A stretch of 64,000 nucleotides of DNA, taken from positions 1,721,267 through 1,785,266 of the forward strand of contig NZ_BMJA01000001.1 of assembly GCF_014642835.1 (NCBI RefSeq), given 5' to 3'. Position 1 is the stretch's first letter, and each line of letters starts with the position of its first letter. Shown one piece after another: positions 60,706-64,000 of this stretch. Under the pieces are notes generated by a model that saw nothing but the letters and a program-made list of their open reading frames with translations, was not told the DNA's origin and did not search any database. Both the position numbers and the translations under genes were made by a program. Source of the DNA: Dyella nitratireducens. GTDB taxonomy: Bacteria > Pseudomonadota > Gammaproteobacteria > Xanthomonadales > Rhodanobacteraceae.

Positions 60706-61361
60706 TGCGCTACGCCGTGTATTTCTGTCCGGCCGCAGGCAGCGAGCTGGAGGCCTTCGGGCGTGAGTGGCTGTCTACTGACGCGGTTCCAGGCGTTACA
60801 TCGGAGCGTTTGCGTGTCCTGACGAGCAATGTGCGCCGCTATGGCTGGCACGCCACACTTTGCGCACCTTTTGCCTTGGCCGAACAGGCCCGTTACGACG
60901 ATGTGCGCGAGAACGTGGCCGATATCGCCCAGCGCACACAGGCTTTCGAATTTGCATTGCATCTGGATCGACTAGCCGGCTTTCTGGCGTTGCGCCCGTC
61001 CGCCGGCGAAACCCCTGCCTGGATGTTGGCTGAGCGCTGCGTGCGACGTCTGAATGCGCTGCGTGCGCCGGTGACAGACGAGGCATGGCAGCGCAAGGCC
61101 GTGAAACTCGATGCGGTCGAACGTTCGCTGTTTCGCCAATTTGGCTATCCCTATGTGCTGGACCGCTATCGCTTCCACATGACCTTGTGCGCACCGGCCA
61201 GCGAGGAGGAGGAAAGCGCCTTGCAGGCTTGGTTGTCGCCCTGGGTGGCAAGTCTTCCGCCGGCACGTATCGATGCGATGACGATTTGCCGTGAAGCAGA
61301 ACCTGGGCAACCGTTCGAACAGATCGAACGTTTTCCATTCGGCGTGGGACTTGCCGCATGA
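60705..61361 (+). CDS. DUF1045-like 2H phosphoesterase family protein of the phn cluster
   Basis: 218 residues. Two HxT motifs, His49 (GWHATLCAPF) and His158 (FHMTLCAPAS), spaced ~109 residues apart, define the 2H phosphoesterase superfamily. DUF1045 proteins are commonly encoded beside phnN in alpha- and gammaproteobacteria. In C-P lyase metabolism the cyclic ribose product must be opened; PhnP normally does this and no phnP is visible in this window. I infer that this protein may fill that role, which is unproven. Coupled to phnF (TGATG) and phnN (ATGA). Confidence 0.75.
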   Translation: MRYAVYFCPAAGSELEAFGREWLSTDAVPGVTSERLRVLTSNVRRYGWHATLCAPFALAEQARYDDVRENVADIAQRTQAFEFALHLDRLAGFLALRPSAGETPAWMLAERCVRRLNALRAPVTDEAWQRKAVKLDAVERSLFRQFGYPYVLDRYRFHMTLCAPASEEEESALQAWLSPWVASLPPARIDAMTICREAEPGQPFEQIERFPFGVGLAA

Positions 61362-61897
61362 ATACAGGGCATCTGTATTACGTGATGGGTCCCTCTGGCG
61401 CAGGCAAAGACAGCGTCTTGGCCTGGGTACGCGAGCACGGTGCCGCCTACGGCGTGGTGTGTGCGCATCGTTACATCACGCGGCCGGCGCATGCTGGTGG
61501 CGAAAACCATGTGGCGCTGAGTGACGCAGAGTTTCAATCGCGCGAGCAGCGCGGCTTGTTCGCGCTCACTTGGCAGGCGCACGGGCTTCGCTATGGCATC
61601 GGCAATGAAGTAGCGCATTGGCTGGCACGTGGCGCAGATGTGTTGGTGAATGGATCGCGTGGCGCGTTTGCCTTGGCGTGCGAGCGGTTTCCAGCACTGC
61701 GGCCCGTGTTGATTACGGCGAGTCCCGAGGCGATAGCGCAACGTCTTGCCGCGCGCGGACGAGAATCGGACGAGGACATCGCTGCACGGATCGCCCGCGT
61801 GAATGCCTACCCGGTACCACCGGGCAGCGTGGTGATCCGCAACGACGGCAATCTTGCCGATGCCGGTGCGAGCTTGTTACAGGCAATTCGCTCGTAG
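61358..61897 (+). CDS. phnN: PhnN, ribose 1,5-bisphosphate phosphokinase
   Basis: 179 residues. P-loop GPSGAGKDSVLAWV, guanylate-kinase-like fold with RYITRPAHAGGENHVALS. Reaction: ribose 1,5-bisphosphate to PRPP, the end of the C-P lyase route. Overlaps the 2H gene by four bases. Its stop TAG (61895-61897) lies in the GTAG of REP copy 11. Confidence 0.92.
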   Translation: MNTGHLYYVMGPSGAGKDSVLAWVREHGAAYGVVCAHRYITRPAHAGGENHVALSDAEFQSREQRGLFALTWQAHGLRYGIGNEVAHWLARGADVLVNGSRGAFALACERFPALRPVLITASPEAIAQRLAARGRESDEDIAARIARVNAYPVPPGSVVIRNDGNLADAGASLLQAIRS

Positions 61898-61966
61898 GTT
61901 GGGGTGCAAACCCCAACATCGGAATGCATGTGTCGACGGAATGTTGGGGTTTGCACCCCAACCTAC
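61894..61966. repeat. REP doublet copy 11; supplies the stop codons of both convergent genes
   Basis: The left GTAG contributes TAG to phnN (plus strand), and the right CTAC contributes TAG to the MFS gene (minus strand, 61963-61965). The two genes are separated only by the element. Confidence 0.94.
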
Positions 61967-63282
61967 GCTGCTGCTGGTACTGCAACCGTCACCTTCGAAC
62001 GCCGTGCCTTTTCGTGAAAATACAGCGCGGACACCAGCGTGATCACCATGCCGATACTCGACAGCGTCATCAGCGTATCGGCATAGAACGATGCCCATGA
62101 AAGATGCATGCCGCCGAATTCCTTCACCAGAATCACCAGCACGCTGCCCATGTAGCCGCTGCTGTCGGCGATATACATCACGAAGCCCACGTTGGCGGTC
62201 ACCCGGAACGTCGCCAGCATGCGCTCGAAGAACGTGGCGTTGTACGGCACGTAAGCGAGATAGAGGCCGAAGCCGCTGAAGCCAACCCAGGCCAGCGGAT
62301 CGATCATGCCGTGGCGATGCAGCCAGGTGCTGAACACGGCGATGGCAAAACCGCTGAAAATCAGTACATGATTGAGCATCAACGCCTTGAGGTTGTCGCG
62401 CACGACCATCGTAAGCGCGGTAATGATCAGCACGGCAATGGCAATCGGTACTTCGGTCTCGGTGAACACGGAAGCATCGCCGCCACGACCAAGATCGCTC
62501 CAGATTTCCACGGCAAAGTTGTCGCGGAAATCGCGCGTTACCGTCAGTGCGACATAGGCCATCACGATCATCGCAATGCCGGCCAGGAAGCGGGAAAGAA
62601 ACGCACGGCGTGTGGAGGCATCCATCGGCATGCGCACGCTGCGAGCGGCAATGTCCGCCGCATCGGGAGCAGGAAGGTGTTCGAGTATCCACGTACCCAG
62701 ATACAACGGCGGTACGAATAAAAGCCCCGTGACAAACGGCATCCAGAATTCGGTGACGTGCCAACGTACCATCAGCCACACGCCCACCGTCTTCACCACG
62801 CCCGATCCGACGATAAAGCTGGCGCACATGCACGCGCCCATCAGCTCGGTGCCACGGCGCCCTTCCAGATACCCGAAGACGACACCCCACACCATGCCCA
62901 ACGGCAGGCCGTTGAGGAAAAGAAACGGGATATTCCATGGTGCGGGAATCAGCGCGAAACCGAGCAGAGCAATCCACGAAAATCCAATCAATCCTGCCAG
63001 CGTGTGGGCGCGGCGATGGCGCTGGATTTCCGCAATCCAGGTGATGCCGCGCACTTTGCTCAGCATGTAGCCCATCACCTGCGCGATCACCAGCCACACT
63101 TTGTAGTCGATACCAGCCAGGTGCATGCCGTCGAACGAGGCCGCGGTGAAGGGTTTGCGAAAGGCATACATCGACGCATAAGCGATGAACGCAGCGCCGC
63201 CAGCCAGCAGATTGATCGCCATGGGATGGCGGATGCGCGATGGAAACGACACGAAATCTACCCGACTGGTGGCCACAACCAT
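61963..63282 (-). CDS. MFS-type membrane protein (DUF5690-like)
   Basis: 439 residues from ATG at 63282. About 12 hydrophobic segments; the first has AAFIAYASMYAFRKPFTAASF, followed by KVWLVIAQVMGYMLSKVRG, a transporter-type loop, and later SGFGLYLAYVPYNATFFERML. The YASMYAFRKPF pattern corresponds to what I know as the DUF5690 family, an MFS branch without assigned substrate. Convergent with phnN, ending on the TAG of REP copy 11. Phosphonate transport is a speculation: phnCDE is not in the window. Confidence 0.8.
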   Translation of the reverse strand: MVVATSRVDFVSFPSRIRHPMAINLLAGGAAFIAYASMYAFRKPFTAASFDGMHLAGIDYKVWLVIAQVMGYMLSKVRGITWIAEIQRHRRAHTLAGLIGFSWIALLGFALIPAPWNIPFLFLNGLPLGMVWGVVFGYLEGRRGTELMGACMCASFIVGSGVVKTVGVWLMVRWHVTEFWMPFVTGLLFVPPLYLGTWILEHLPAPDAADIAARSVRMPMDASTRRAFLSRFLAGIAMIVMAYVALTVTRDFRDNFAVEIWSDLGRGGDASVFTETEVPIAIAVLIITALTMVVRDNLKALMLNHVLIFSGFAIAVFSTWLHRHGMIDPLAWVGFSGFGLYLAYVPYNATFFERMLATFRVTANVGFVMYIADSSGYMGSVLVILVKEFGGMHLSWASFYADTLMTLSSIGMVITLVSALYFHEKARRSKVTVAVPAAA

Positions 63283-63354
63283 GCCGGGCAGGATGATGGG
63301 CAGAGGTTACAGTCGCGTGGCGGCCGCTAACCTGCGGAGCGAGCCTGGTCTAGC

Positions 63355-63428
63355 GTAGGTTGGGGTGCAAACCCCAACGTCGTGGTCTATGCACGCATGG
63401 CAGTGTTGGGGTTTGCACCCCAACCTAC
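63355..63428. repeat. REP doublet copy 12; supplies the stop codon of the GH1 gene
   Basis: Full doublet. The right CTAC gives TAG on the minus strand (63425-63427), the stop of the beta-glucosidase. The left GTAG lies in the gap upstream of the MFS gene. Confidence 0.93.
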
Positions 63429-64000
63429 GCGAGCGCCTCGCCGTTGGTCTCGATCACCTTCGCATAAAATTTCGCCGATGCTTTCGGCGTGCGCTTCAGG
63501 CTCGCGTAATCCACGTGATACAAGCCGAAACGCTTGGCAAAGCCCAGCGACCACTCCAGGTTATCCAGCAACGACCAGGCGTAATAGCCTTTGAGGTTCA
63601 CGCCGTTTTCGATGCACTGATGCAAGGCGCGCAGATGTTTGCGCAGATACGCGACGCGTAGCGGGTCCTCCACCACATCGCCCTCTGCTGCCGGCGGATC
63701 GTAGAAGGCTGCGCCGTTTTCGGTGACATACAGCGGCAGGCCGCCGTAGCGATCCTTGAACCACATCAGCGTATCCGTCAGCCCCTGCTCGTAGACCTCC
63801 CAGTCGGTTTCGGTATGCGTGATGTGAGGCTGGCGCACGCGGGAGGCCCGGCACGGATAACCATCATCGTCGTGCTTCACAACCGAGCGCGTGTAGTAGT
63901 TGATACCGACGAAGTCGACCGGCTGCCTGGTGAGCTGGAAATCCTCGGCGGGGAAATCAGGCCATGCGTCGCCAAAGACCTCTTTCAACTCGGGTGGATA
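63425..64000 (-). CDS. GH1 family beta-glucosidase, C-terminal part (5' end cut by window edge)
   Basis: At least 191 residues; the frame is open at base 64000, so the start is outside. Carries the GH1 nucleophile motif LYVTENGAAFYDPP (Glu in TENG), VDFVGINYYTRS, and ALHQCIENGVNLKGYYAWSLLDNLEWSLGFAKRFGLYHVDY (core GYYAWSLLDNLEWS), typical of GH1. Reaction: hydrolysis of beta-glucosides. Ends on the TAG of REP copy 12, after NGEALA. Confidence 0.92.
   Translation of the reverse strand, partial: YPPELKEVFGDAWPDFPAEDFQLTRQPVDFVGINYYTRSVVKHDDDGYPCRASRVRQPHITHTETDWEVYEQGLTDTLMWFKDRYGGLPLYVTENGAAFYDPPAAEGDVVEDPLRVAYLRKHLRALHQCIENGVNLKGYYAWSLLDNLEWSLGFAKRFGLYHVDYASLKRTPKASAKFYAKVIETNGEALA

Noticed and set aside
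3603-63428. Regular palindromic repeats as a CRISPR array
   Set aside because: The copies are dispersed kilobases apart, are inverted hairpin pairs rather than direct repeats with spacers, and no cas gene is present.

Overview
The window looks like chromosome of a flagellated, GC-rich gammaproteobacterium of the Xanthomonadales, most likely a Rhodanobacteraceae member of the Dyella/Rhodanobacter/Luteibacter type. I base this on gene content: sigma-54/sigma-28 flagellar genes, many TonB-dependent receptors, a Xanthomonas-style GlcNAc regulon, and abundant GTAG-type REP doublets like those of Stenotrophomonas. This assignment is an inference; there is no rRNA gene in the window.

Layout. 1-7263 (minus strand): flgBCDEFGHIJ, a tightly packed rod/hook/ring operon behind a textbook sigma-54 promoter. 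7455-12955: cheV, a soluble chemoreceptor, flgA, flgM, flgN and an EAL-like/HDOD protein, with three sigma-28 (FliA) promoters of identical spacing. 13049-25963: a mixed housekeeping stretch with a TonB-like protein, FadI-type thiolase, an unrecognised gene, a PAS/GGDEF/EAL protein, an HDOD protein, M61 peptidase, APC permease, DoxX and a sterol desaturase-like membrane protein. 26081-39598: a GlcNAc/chito-oligosaccharide regulon. The minus arm holds glk/nagK, a TonB receptor, a GH9 enzyme and a GH20 hexosaminidase. The plus arm holds nagP, a LacI regulator, nagB-II (SIS) and nagA. Both arms diverge from one 410-base region carrying two copies of a TTGACA-rich palindrome. 39709-44820: an MNT gene with a destroyed HEPN partner, an LtaS-like enzyme, a CpdB-like lipoprotein and an orphan small protein. 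45382-49084: a threonine operon (leader peptide, monofunctional homoserine dehydrogenase, thrB, thrC). 49171-53893: a TonB receptor paired with a TPR-sulfotransferase. 54219-61897: a C-P lyase cluster, phnGHIJKLM on the minus strand and phnF-2H protein-phnN on the plus strand, followed by a DUF5690-like MFS protein. The right edge cuts a GH1 beta-glucosidase.

The strongest cross-cutting signal is a family of about 12 full REP doublets plus fragments. Each is a pair of small hairpins in inverted orientation, bounded by GTAG on one side and CTAC on the other. Eight annotated genes end on the TAG carried by these boundaries; in two places both genes of a convergent pair do so, one at each end of the same element. 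One further copy lies inside the flgA reading frame and encodes the N-terminal part of its export signal. I found no transposase (RAYT) gene in the window. I consider this the most interesting pattern here, along with the Thr/Ile-rich leader in front of thr, the HEPN remnant, and the sulfotransferase/receptor pair.
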